A DNA stretch of 64,000 bases from assembly GCF_004349065.1 (NCBI RefSeq), contig NZ_SMKZ01000029.1, forward strand, positions 19,026 to 83,025, written 5' to 3'. The number at the start of each line of letters is the position of its first letter. Position 1 is the stretch's first letter. This DNA comes from Jiangella asiatica. Its GTDB lineage: Bacteria > Actinomycetota > Actinomycetes > Jiangellales > Jiangellaceae. A program made the position numbers and the translations under genes. Below, in pieces: positions 35,215 to 42,508 of this stretch. Below the pieces are notes generated by a model that was given only the letters and a program-made list of their open reading frames with translations, searched no databases and was not told the origin of the DNA.

Positions 35215-35228
35215 TGTGAACGTTAACA
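35215..35228 (-). promoter_or_regulatory. LacI-type operator of the arabinose operon
   Basis: TGTGAACGTTAACA: inverted repeat around a central CG with a single mismatched pair. It is centred about 38 bases upstream of the probable transcription/translation start at 35183, so it would cover the -35 box. The AACGTT core is typical of LacI-family operators. Confidence 0.65.
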
Positions 35229-35261
35229 AGGACCCCGTCGTCGCGCCACACGCGATCTTGC

Positions 35262-35340
35262 AAATGATCACGTTCAGCACGAAATCGCGTGTCGCACCAT
35301 GCTTGTGAGCCTCGTGATGCACCAGGAATCCTCGTGGTGG
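35262..35340. repeat. ~88 bp palindromic repeat, copy E (left arm intact)
   Basis: AAATGATCACGTTCAGCACG begins the intact left arm and CACCATGCTTGTGAGC the centre. The right arm is eroded (CTCGTGATGCACCAGGAATC region). It lies between the araR promoter and the end of the TetR gene. Confidence 0.75.
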
Positions 35341-35364
35341 CGGCGGAGTGGACGCCGCCACGGC

Positions 35365-36012
35365 TCACCGGAGGGCGACGGCGCGAACGGCCCGGCGGGT
35401 GCGTTCCGGTCCGACCTCGGCGACCATGGCGTGCAGGTGCTCGGCGGCCAGCGGTGCCAGCACCGCGTGGGCGAGCGCGTCGGGATCGGTGTGCTCAGGT
35501 GATCCGGCCGCGGCGAGCAGCAACGTGACGTGCCGGTGCCAGAAGCGGTAGGCGCCGATGCGGTACCGGGCGCCGGGCGCGGCGGTCTCCGACATGCGCA
35601 CCAGGTCCAGGTGGACGAGGACGTAGTCGAGGTAGGCGTCGACGAACGCGGCCAGCCGTTCGAGCGGCGCGGGCGCGTCGTCGTGCCCGCCCGGGCCGAG
35701 AGGGGCCGGCCCGAACAGGATGGCTTCCTGCAGCTCGCGCTCCCGTTCGTCCAGGAGCGCGACGGCGAGCCCGGCCTTGTCGCCGAACCGGCGGAACACC
35801 GTGCCCTTTCCGACCCCGGCGGCGGCGGCGACGGCGTCCATCGTCACGTTGTCGACGCCGTCGCGGGCGAACAGCGCGGCCGCGGCGTCGAGCACGGCGA
35901 CCCGGTTGCGGGCGGCGTCGGCCCGTTCCCGCGGCGGCGAGGAGCGCAGTTGCAGCAGCTCGCCCGGCGGCGGGGAATAACCGGACCGCGGTCCGGTCTT
36001 GTCCATGGACAT
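35365..36012 (-). CDS. TetR-family regulator
   Basis: 215 residues. TetR DNA-binding domain near residues 28-75 (RVAVLDAAAALFARDG, then VTMDAVAAAAGVGKGTVFRRFGDKAGL) and an all-helical ligand domain. The ATG at 36012 has TACAGT six bases upstream, a leaderless pattern, and the palindrome GGACTGTAGTCC overlaps that -10 box. It is divergent from the azoreductase-like gene at 36055, 42 bases away, which is the likely target. The ligand is unknown. Confidence 0.85.
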   Translation of the reverse strand: MSMDKTGPRSGYSPPPGELLQLRSSPPRERADAARNRVAVLDAAAALFARDGVDNVTMDAVAAAAGVGKGTVFRRFGDKAGLAVALLDERERELQEAILFGPAPLGPGGHDDAPAPLERLAAFVDAYLDYVLVHLDLVRMSETAAPGARYRIGAYRFWHRHVTLLLAAAGSPEHTDPDALAHAVLAPLAAEHLHAMVAEVGPERTRRAVRAVALR

Positions 36013-36016
36013 AACC

Positions 36017-36028
36017 GGACTGTAGTCC
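36017..36028. promoter_or_regulatory. TetR operator between the regulator and azoR
   Basis: GGACTGTAGTCC, arms of 5 bp around GT, covers the presumed -10 box of the TetR gene and lies 27 bases before azoR. A second, perfect 18 bp palindrome, ACCGGACCGCGGTCCGGT (35980-35997), lies just inside the TetR coding region and shares the GGAC/GTCC arms, so it may be an auxiliary site. Confidence 0.6.
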
Positions 36029-36054
36029 AGATCGCTCGTTCGAAGGGAACCTCC

Positions 36055-36690
36055 ATGACAACACTCCTGCACATCTCCGCGTCGCCGCGGGGCAACGTCT
36101 CGGAGTCGCTCGTGCTCGCCGACGAGTTCGTGGCCGCCTACCGCCAGGCCAACCCCGGTGCTGAGGCCAGGCACTGGGACCTCTGGGACGGCACCCTGCC
36201 GGAGTTCGGCCCGACAGCGGCGCACGCCAAGATGGCGATCTTCGCCGGGCAGGACCTCGACGACACGCAGCGAACCGTCTGGAAGGACGTCACCGCGGCG
36301 TTCGCCCGCTTCGACGCCGCCGACCATTACCTGTTCAGCGTGCCCATGTGGAACGCCGGGCTGCCCTACGTGCTGAAGCAGTTCATCGACGTCGTGAGCC
36401 AGCCCGGCCTGGTGTTCGAGTTCCACCCGGAGCTGGGCTATCGAGGACTGCTGCGCGGCAAGAAGGCCGCCGTCATCTACACCAGCGGCGTCTACGCACC
36501 CGGCCGCGGTCCGGCGTTCGGCTCGAACTTCCAGAGCCCCTACCTGGAGGACTGGCTGCGCTGGGCCGGCGTCGAGGACATCCGGACGGTGTCGCTGCGG
36601 CCGGACTCGGTGGTGGGAGACCCGGCGGACCCGGAGGCAGGGCGGCGCGCCGCGCGAGCGGCCGCGAGCGCGGCGGCGGCCACGTTCTGA
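36055..36690 (+). CDS. azoR: FMN-dependent NADH-azoreductase family flavoprotein
   Basis: 211 residues, flavodoxin-like fold. The N-terminal FMN phosphate loop is LLHISASPRGNVSES, followed by FSVPMWNAGLPYVLKQFID, the conserved quinone/azo reductase motif, and a GVYAPGRGPAFGS segment. It would reduce quinones or azo compounds with NAD(P)H, detoxifying electrophiles. GAAGGGAACCTCC precedes the ATG. It is divergent from and probably repressed by the TetR gene. Confidence 0.85.
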   Translation: MTTLLHISASPRGNVSESLVLADEFVAAYRQANPGAEARHWDLWDGTLPEFGPTAAHAKMAIFAGQDLDDTQRTVWKDVTAAFARFDAADHYLFSVPMWNAGLPYVLKQFIDVVSQPGLVFEFHPELGYRGLLRGKKAAVIYTSGVYAPGRGPAFGSNFQSPYLEDWLRWAGVEDIRTVSLRPDSVVGDPADPEAGRRAARAAASAAAATF

Positions 36691-36697
36691 CCCCGCG

Positions 36698-37561
36698 CTA
36701 CTTCAGCAGCTTCGACATCCGACGGTCGGCGAGGATCTTGCCGCCGGTCTGGCAGGTGGGGCAGTACTGGAGGCTGGAGTCGGCGAACGACACCTCGCGC
36801 ACGACGTCGCCGCAGACCGGGCAGGTCTCGCCGGTGCGCCCATGGACCCGCATGGACGAGCGCTTGGAGTCCTTGAGGTCCTTGGCGGCCAGTCCTTGCG
36901 CGCGCTTCAGCGCGGTGGTGAGCTCATCGATGATGACGGCGTGCAGCGCGGCGAGCTCGTCGTCGTCGAGGCTCGACGCGGGCCGGAACGGCGACAGCCT
37001 GGCCGCGTGCAGCACCTCGTCGGAGTAGGCGTTGCCGATGCCGGCGATGACCGACTGATCGCGCAGCACGCCCTTGATCTGGGCGCGTTTGGCGTCGGTG
37101 AGGATCTGGCGCAGCCGGTCGACGGTGAACTCGTCGGATAACGGGTCCACGCCCAGCCGGGCGATCCCAGGGACCTCGGCGGGGTCGCGGGCGACGTAGA
37201 CGGCCAGCCGCTTGCGAGTGCCGGCCTCGGTGAGGTCGAAGCCGGAGCCGTCGTCGAGGTGGACGCGCAGCGCCAGCGGCCCGCTGCCGGGCTTCGGCGG
37301 CTTCGGGGAGAGCGTGTCGCTCCACCGCAGCCAGCCGGCCCGGGCCAGATGGATGATCAGGTGGATACCGTCGCAGTCGAGGTCGACGAACTTGCCGTGC
37401 CGGGCAACCCCGGTCACGGTGAGCCCGCCGAGCGCGGTGACGGGTGGGTCGAAGGTCTTGAGCACGCTGATGGCGGCGACGTCGACACGCGCGACCACCC
37501 GGCCGACCGCCTTCTCGCGCAGGAAGGCGGCCAGGGCCTCGACCTCGGGTAGCTCCGGCAT
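36698..37561 (-). CDS. Fpg/Nei family DNA glycosylase
   Basis: Bifunctional DNA glycosylase/AP lyase for oxidised bases, 287 residues. It begins MPELPEVEAL, with catalytic Pro2 and Glu3 after Met removal. It has the helix-two-turn-helix (IKGVLRDQSVIAGIGNAYSDEVL) and a C-terminal zinc finger with Cys ligands in CPVCGDVV and YCPTCQTGG. The start follows from the conserved N-terminus. It lies 4 bases after the aat gene in a leftward pair. Confidence 0.9.
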   Translation of the reverse strand: MPELPEVEALAAFLREKAVGRVVARVDVAAISVLKTFDPPVTALGGLTVTGVARHGKFVDLDCDGIHLIIHLARAGWLRWSDTLSPKPPKPGSGPLALRVHLDDGSGFDLTEAGTRKRLAVYVARDPAEVPGIARLGVDPLSDEFTVDRLRQILTDAKRAQIKGVLRDQSVIAGIGNAYSDEVLHAARLSPFRPASSLDDDELAALHAVIIDELTTALKRAQGLAAKDLKDSKRSSMRVHGRTGETCPVCGDVVREVSFADSSLQYCPTCQTGGKILADRRMSKLLK

Positions 37562-37565
37562 GGTG

Positions 37566-38279
37566 TCAGTGTGCCTCGTTCGGTACGCGCCCGGCGAACA
37601 CGGGCGGCAGCGGCAGCTCCAGCGCCCGGCGCAACCGGCTGAGGTACTCAGGACGCGGGATCTCGACCACACCGAGGCTCTCCAGGTGCTGCGTGCCCCA
37701 CTGGACGTCGAGCAGCCGGCCCACCTGCCCGTCGGCGCGCAGCAGCTCGACCAGGGCGACCAAAGCGACCTTGGACGCGTCGCGACCCCAGCGCTGGGTG
37801 GCGTGGAACATGGACTCCCCGGCGAACAGACCGCCGATGGCCACGCCGTACAGCCCACCGGCCAGCCGGCCGTCCGGCGTCCATGCCTCGACGGAGTGCG
37901 CCCAGCCGAGCCGGTGCAGCCGCTCGTAGGCCTGCCGGATGCCCGGGGTGATCCACGCCCCGGGCCGCGTGGGGTCGGCGCACGCGTCGATGACCTCGCC
38001 GAAGCTGGCGTCGACCCGGATCTCGAACCGTCGGCACGACTGGCGCAGCGACCGCGACACCCGGAGTCCGCCCAGCGGCAGCACGCCGCGCGGGTTCGGC
38101 GACCACCACGCGAGGTCGGTGGCCCGGCCGAGCAGGTGGTCGACCGGCATCGGGAACAGGCCGTTGCGGTACGCCGCGAGGAGCGTGCCGGGCTCCAGGT
38201 CGGCGCCGAACGCGACGAGGTCGTCGTCGCCGGATGTGCTGGGCAGCTCCCACCGGGTCGGCGGCGGCTCGACGGGCAC
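37566..38279 (-). CDS. aat: Leucyl/phenylalanyl-tRNA-protein transferase
   Basis: Adds Leu or Phe to N-terminal Arg/Lys of proteins, marking them for ClpS-Clp degradation (N-degron pathway). 237 residues, GNAT-like fold. Visible motifs: DDDLVAFGADLEPGTLLAAY, YRNGLFPMP, WWSPNPRGVLP and GGLYGVAIGGLFAGESMF. The GTG at 38279 has GGGAGGGAG about 6 bases upstream and is preferred over an ATG 14 codons earlier. Confidence 0.92.
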   Translation of the reverse strand: MPVEPPPTRWELPSTSGDDDLVAFGADLEPGTLLAAYRNGLFPMPVDHLLGRATDLAWWSPNPRGVLPLGGLRVSRSLRQSCRRFEIRVDASFGEVIDACADPTRPGAWITPGIRQAYERLHRLGWAHSVEAWTPDGRLAGGLYGVAIGGLFAGESMFHATQRWGRDASKVALVALVELLRADGQVGRLLDVQWGTQHLESLGVVEIPRPEYLSRLRRALELPLPPVFAGRVPNEAH

Positions 38280-38383
38280 TACGGTCTCCCTCCCGGCACG
38301 GTGCGACGGCTCCGCTCCCATCGTCAGGGTAATCCGCCCCACGACGGATCCGAATGACGTCGCCGGCCACGTACAGTGAAGGC

Positions 38384-39076
38384 ATGGGTGTGCGTCGGAC
38401 CGTAGGCACCTGGGCCGGTACCGTCGCCGCGCGACGCGCGGCGCCGATCATGGCCGCGCGCGGTGCGAACCAGTTCATGAGCCGGGCCATCGAGGGTTTC
38501 CCCGGCTTCCCGGGCGCCCGCGAGGTGGCCCGTCGTCACCTCGACAAGCGCGGCGACGTCGAGCGCGCCATCCGCGACGTCATCGAGCAGCACATCCGGC
38601 TGGCCGGCGTCCAGGGCTTCGTCACCAACATCGGCGGCGTCGTCACCATGCCGGTCGCTGTGCCGGCGAACATGGCCGGCATCGCGGTGCTGCACTTTCG
38701 CATGGCCGCGGCCATCGCGCACCTGCGCGGCTACGACATCGCCGACCCGCGGGTGCGCACGGCCGCGATGATGACACTGCTCGGCAAGGACGGCGTCGAG
38801 GCCGCGCTACGCGGCCGCGACCTGCCGGGCCGGCCGTTCGACGTTGCCACCGGCATCAACGAGCCCGACCCCGCCGTCGTCGAGCGAACCGTGGCGGGCG
38901 TGACGTCGCAGCTGGTGGCGCGTATCGGCGGCAAGCATGCGACGCTGGCGATGGTCCGCCGCGTCCCTGTGCTGGGCGGTGCGGTCAGCGCGGGCGTCGA
39001 CGCGTTCTCCACCTACGCGATCGGCCGGTTCGCCGACCGCGAGTTCCCGCCCAACGTCACCGTCGAGCGGGCCTGA
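38384..39076 (+). CDS. EcsC family protein
   Basis: 230 residues. It resembles the EcsC family: a conserved IRLAGVQGFVTNIGGVVTMPVAVPANMAGIAVLHFRMAAAIA region in the middle (about residues 72-115), with amphipathic helices that may associate with membranes. EcsC-like proteins are linked to ABC transporters, but their function is not settled. The ATG has TACAGT exactly 6 bases upstream (leaderless), although the GAAGG spacer could also act as a ribosome site. It converges on the nei2-like gene with a 7-base gap. Confidence 0.65.
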   Translation: MGVRRTVGTWAGTVAARRAAPIMAARGANQFMSRAIEGFPGFPGAREVARRHLDKRGDVERAIRDVIEQHIRLAGVQGFVTNIGGVVTMPVAVPANMAGIAVLHFRMAAAIAHLRGYDIADPRVRTAAMMTLLGKDGVEAALRGRDLPGRPFDVATGINEPDPAVVERTVAGVTSQLVARIGGKHATLAMVRRVPVLGGAVSAGVDAFSTYAIGRFADREFPPNVTVERA

Positions 39077-39083
39077 TCTCGCT

Positions 39084-39872
39084 TCAGGGCCGCGGCTGGC
39101 AGCGCGGGCACCAGTAAGTCAGCCGCGCCTGGGGTGGGGTGCCGATCTGCGCTGACCGGATCGGCGTGCCGCAGCGCCAGCAGGGCCGCCGGCCGCGTCC
39201 GTACACCCAGTGCTGCCGGCCCGGGCGGGGGTCGCCGGTGGTCACCTGGCGCCCGGTCTCGATACCGAGGTGCAGCAGCCGGTGCGCGTCGTCGACGACG
39301 GCGCGCAGGTCGGGCGCCGCGGCCACCGGCGTCCACGGTGACGCGCCGGCCAGGAAGCACAGCTCGGCCATGTACATGTTGCCGATGCCGGCGAGGTTGC
39401 GCTGGTCGAGCAGGGCGACGCCCAGCTCGCGGTCAGGGTCCGTGAGCAGGCGGCGGACGGCGACGTCGGCGGACCAGTCGTCGCCGAGTAGGTCGGGGCC
39501 CAGGTGTCCGACGACGCGCGACTCGTCCGCGGTCCGGACCAGCTCGACCACGGGCAGCCGGAACCCGACCGCGTCGTGCCGGTCTGTCGACAGCACCACC
39601 CGGATCTGGAACGCCGGACCGCCCCGCCAGGGCTGACCGGAGGCGAAGACGCGCCAAGCGCCGTCCATCCGCAGGTGGGTGTGGAGCGTCAAGCCACCGC
39701 TCACCCTGGTGAGCAGATGCTTGCCGCGGGCGACCGACTCGGTGACGGTACGTCCGGCGAGGTCGGCGGTGGCCAGGCGCGGCACGCGGAAGTCGGTGCG
39801 CACCAGCTCGGCACCGGCCAGCGCGTCGTGGAGGCGTTTCGTGGCCAGCCAGACCGTGTCGCCTTCGGGCAT
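39084..39872 (-). CDS. Endonuclease VIII-like DNA glycosylase (Nei2 type)
   Basis: 262 residues, Fpg/Nei superfamily. It starts MPEGDTVWLATKRL, with Pro2-Glu3 catalytic residues and the Nei-type GD after them. HhH region: LLDQRNLAGIGNMYMAELCF. The C-terminal zinc finger is CWRCGTP ... YWCPRCQ. It repairs oxidised pyrimidines. This is the second Fpg/Nei protein within 2.5 kb. No Shine-Dalgarno precedes the ATG. Confidence 0.9.
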   Translation of the reverse strand: MPEGDTVWLATKRLHDALAGAELVRTDFRVPRLATADLAGRTVTESVARGKHLLTRVSGGLTLHTHLRMDGAWRVFASGQPWRGGPAFQIRVVLSTDRHDAVGFRLPVVELVRTADESRVVGHLGPDLLGDDWSADVAVRRLLTDPDRELGVALLDQRNLAGIGNMYMAELCFLAGASPWTPVAAAPDLRAVVDDAHRLLHLGIETGRQVTTGDPRPGRQHWVYGRGRRPCWRCGTPIRSAQIGTPPQARLTYWCPRCQPRP

Positions 39873-39952
39873 CTGTAGAGCGTCCCACAGGCGACCGAAA
39901 ACCCCTCGTCAACCGTTCCCGGGGTGGCTAGCATGCTGGTCAGGGAGCCACG

Positions 39953-40276
39953 ATGGATTCGCCTTTCCACGACCTCGGCAAAGTCTTCCGGCGTCGCCGC
40001 GCCGGCGGCCGCGGTGCGCCGTGCATCATGCCCGACCCGTTCCAGACCCTCAACGTGCAGCTGCGGCTGTCCCGCGTCGTCGGCGAGATCCGCCGGCTCG
40101 AGTGCGACCAGGGCCGCTGGGCGCGGGCACACCACCTGGCGGCGGCCACCCGCGCGTACGACGACCTGTTGCTCGACGCGGCGCGGCTTGCCGGCGTGCC
40201 GGTGCCGGACGCACCGGCACCGGTCCGCCGGGTCATGATCGAGAGTGCGCTACGCCACGACGGCTGGAGCTGGTAG
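39953..40276 (+). CDS. Small hypothetical protein (107 residues)
   Basis: Unrecognised. It has a basic N-terminus ([10 protein letters not shown]), a Cys at about residue 23 and an Ala/Arg-rich helical body ([44 protein letters not shown]). GGGAG 5 bases before the ATG and strong GC3 bias support a real gene. Its last 27 bases overlap the convergent ogt gene. There is no signal or membrane segment. It could be a small regulatory or DNA-associated protein; no evidence decides. Confidence 0.55.
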   Translation: MDSPFHDLGKVFRRRRAGGRGAPCIMPDPFQTLNVQLRLSRVVGEIRRLECDQGRWARAHHLAAATRAYDDLLLDAARLAGVPVPDAPAPVRRVMIESALRHDGWSW

Positions 40277-40759
40277 CCGCTGCTGGCTGCCGGTGGTCTC
40301 CAGGTCCAGGAGCGTGCGCTTGCGGTCCAGGCCCCAGGCGTACCCCGTCAGCACGCCGGACGAGCCCACCACGCGGTGGCACGGCACCACGATGCAGATC
40401 GGGTTACGGCCGTTCGCGGCGCCGACCGCGCGGGACGCCGTCGGCCGGCCGATCTGCTCGGCGATCTCGCGGTAGCTGCGCGTCTCGCCGTACGGGATGG
40501 CCCGCAGCGCGGCCCACACCTCCTGCTGAAACGGTGTCCCCGACGGGTTCAGTGGGACGTCGAACTCGCGCAGCTCGCCGGCGAAGTACGCGGCCAGCTG
40601 GTGGCTGGCGGCCGTGAAGGGCGCGTCGTCCTCGACCCAGCCGTCGTTGTCGAGCATGGCCGGCCGTCCCATGTAGAGGCCGCTGAGCCCGGCGCCGTCA
40701 CCGGTGAGCCACAGCGTGCCCAGCGGGCTGTCGACAGCGGTCCAGTACGCGGTGGTCAT
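40250..40759 (-). CDS. ogt: Methylated-DNA-protein cysteine methyltransferase
   Basis: Removes methyl groups from O6-methylguanine by suicide transfer to its own Cys. 169 residues. Visible: the wing helix [15 protein letters not shown] region ([26 protein letters not shown]) and the active-site motif [19 protein letters not shown] lies 6 bases before the ATG. It is downstream of ada-alkA by 59 bases in the same direction, a common alkylation-repair pair. Confidence 0.93.
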   Translation of the reverse strand: MTTAYWTAVDSPLGTLWLTGDGAGLSGLYMGRPAMLDNDGWVEDDAPFTAASHQLAAYFAGELREFDVPLNPSGTPFQQEVWAALRAIPYGETRSYREIAEQIGRPTASRAVGAANGRNPICIVVPCHRVVGSSGVLTGYAWGLDRKRTLLDLETTGSQQRLPAPAVVA

Positions 40760-40818
40760 GGGTTCTCCTTCGATGGTTCTCGGGTTCTGGAGTTTCGCGG
40801 GGGCGTGACGCGGCGGCG

Positions 40819-42258
40819 TCACAGCGTCGACCAGACGTGCAGCAGCGCGTAGGAGCGCCAGGGCCGCCAGTTCTCGGCCAGCTCGGCGACGGCCCGCGGC
40901 CGGGTCGGCAAGCCCAGCCCGGCCAGCCCGTGCGTCACGCCCAGGTCGGTCGGCAGGAAGACGTCCGGGTCGGCCAGCGCGCGCATGCGCACGTACCGCG
41001 CCGTCCACGGTCCGATGCCGGGCACGTCGAGCAGCAGCCGCTCGGCCTCGTCGCGGTCCACGCCCGGGTCGAGCCGGATGCCGCCGTCGGCCAGACGAGT
41101 GGTCAGCTCGTGCAGGGTGCGCTGCCGGCTGCGCGGCATCGGGAACGTCGACGGCTCGACCGCGGCCAGCACGGACGCCGTCGGGAACGCATGGGTGACG
41201 GTACCGACCGGCGCGTCCAGCGGCTTGCCGTGCTCGGCCACGAGCCGGCCGGCGACGGTGCGCGCCGCGGCGACCGAGATCTGCTGGCCCAGCACCGCGC
41301 GGACCGCGAGCTCGTCGCCGTCGACGGTGCCGGGCACTCGCCGCCCGGGATACGCGGCCACGAGCGGCCCGAGCACCGGGTCGGCGCCGAGCAGGTCGTC
41401 GACGGCCTGCGGGTCGGCGTCGAGGTCGAGCACCCGGCGGCACCGGGCGACCGCGGCGGTCAGGTCGCGGGGGTCGGCCAGCCGCAGTGTCGCCTGCACC
41501 CAGCCGTCCCGCGGGGTCAGCTCGGCCACGCCGGTGCCGTGCGGCAGCGTCATGCCGCGCCGGTACGTGCCGCCGTCGACCTCCTCGATGCCGGGCACCG
41601 CGCGCTCGGCCAGGAACGCCAGGACGCCGTCGAGGTCCGCCGGCTGCCGGTAGGCCAGCCGCAGATCGATTGTCCCGGCGACGCGGTCGCGCCCGGTCCG
41701 GCGGGCACGGCCGCGCAGCTCGCTCGGCGTGATGGCGTAGACCTCGCGGATCGTGTCGTTGAACTGCCGGATGCTGGCGAACCCGGACGCGAACGCCGTC
41801 TCGGTGACCGGCAGGTCCGTGGTCTCCAGCAGCACCCGTGCCGTGTGCGCACGCTGCGAGCGGGCCAGCCGCAGCGGGCCGGCGCCGACTTCTTCGACCA
41901 GAGTCCGGTGGACCTGGCGCTCGCTGTAGCCCAGCCGGCACGCCAGCCCGGCCACCCCGTCGCGGTCGACGACGCCGTCCGCGATCAGGCGCATCGCGCG
42001 ACCGACCATGTCGGCGCGCACGTTCCACTCCGCCGACCCGGGTGTCGCGTCCGGGCGGCAGCGGCGGCAGGCCCGGAAGCCGGCGCCGTGTGCCTCGGCG
42101 GCCGTACGGTAGAAGCGGATGTTGGCCCGCTTCGGCGTCATGGCCGGACAACTGGGGCGGCAGTAGATGCCGGTCGACGTCACGCCGATGTAGAAGACGC
42201 CGTCGAACCGGGCGTCGCGGCCCTGAACTGCGCGGTAGCACGCTTCTTCGTCGAGCAT
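40819..42258 (-). CDS. Ada-AlkA fusion: methyl-sensing regulator and 3-methyladenine DNA glycosylase
   Basis: 479 residues with three modules. The Ada N-terminal zinc domain (residues about 5-75) has [16 protein letters not shown] and [10 protein letters not shown] with four Cys ligands; methyl transfer to Cys activates DNA binding. An AraC-type helix-turn-helix follows (about 85-180). The AlkA domain (about 195-475) has the HhH-GPD motif [33 protein letters not shown], with the catalytic Asp. It both senses and repairs alkylation and probably activates itself and ogt. CACACT lies 6 bases before the ATG (leaderless-like). Confidence 0.92.
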   Translation of the reverse strand: MLDEEACYRAVQGRDARFDGVFYIGVTSTGIYCRPSCPAMTPKRANIRFYRTAAEAHGAGFRACRRCRPDATPGSAEWNVRADMVGRAMRLIADGVVDRDGVAGLACRLGYSERQVHRTLVEEVGAGPLRLARSQRAHTARVLLETTDLPVTETAFASGFASIRQFNDTIREVYAITPSELRGRARRTGRDRVAGTIDLRLAYRQPADLDGVLAFLAERAVPGIEEVDGGTYRRGMTLPHGTGVAELTPRDGWVQATLRLADPRDLTAAVARCRRVLDLDADPQAVDDLLGADPVLGPLVAAYPGRRVPGTVDGDELAVRAVLGQQISVAAARTVAGRLVAEHGKPLDAPVGTVTHAFPTASVLAAVEPSTFPMPRSRQRTLHELTTRLADGGIRLDPGVDRDEAERLLLDVPGIGPWTARYVRMRALADPDVFLPTDLGVTHGLAGLGLPTRPRAVAELAENWRPWRSYALLHVWSTL

Positions 42259-42338
42259 GCGTCCAGTGTGACTCGCCGGGCGGGCCCCTACTAGCGGGAA
42301 TCGGACATCACCGTGTGACACCACCCCGGCAGCCCCTC

Positions 42339-42426
42339 AAATGATCACGTTCACCACGAAACCTCGTGTCGCACCATGCTTGCACGCATGGTGTTGCACG
42401 GGTGATCCTGCTGAACGTGATCATTT
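42339..42426. repeat. ~88 bp palindromic repeat, copy F (full length)
   Basis: Full element between murA and ada-alkA. Terminal arms are AAATGATCACGTTCA (42339-42353) and TGAACGTGATCATTT (42412-42426), perfectly inverted. The centre CACCATGCTTGCACGCATGGTG is nearly palindromic. Overall the two halves can pair along most of their ~43 bases. Confidence 0.9.
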
Positions 42427-42508
42427 CGAGGGCGCAGGGGCGAAGCTCTGCGGCCGCCGATCCCAGGCCTGAGCCGGCCGTGACCCCGGAACCGGCGCTC
42501 CTGATCGA

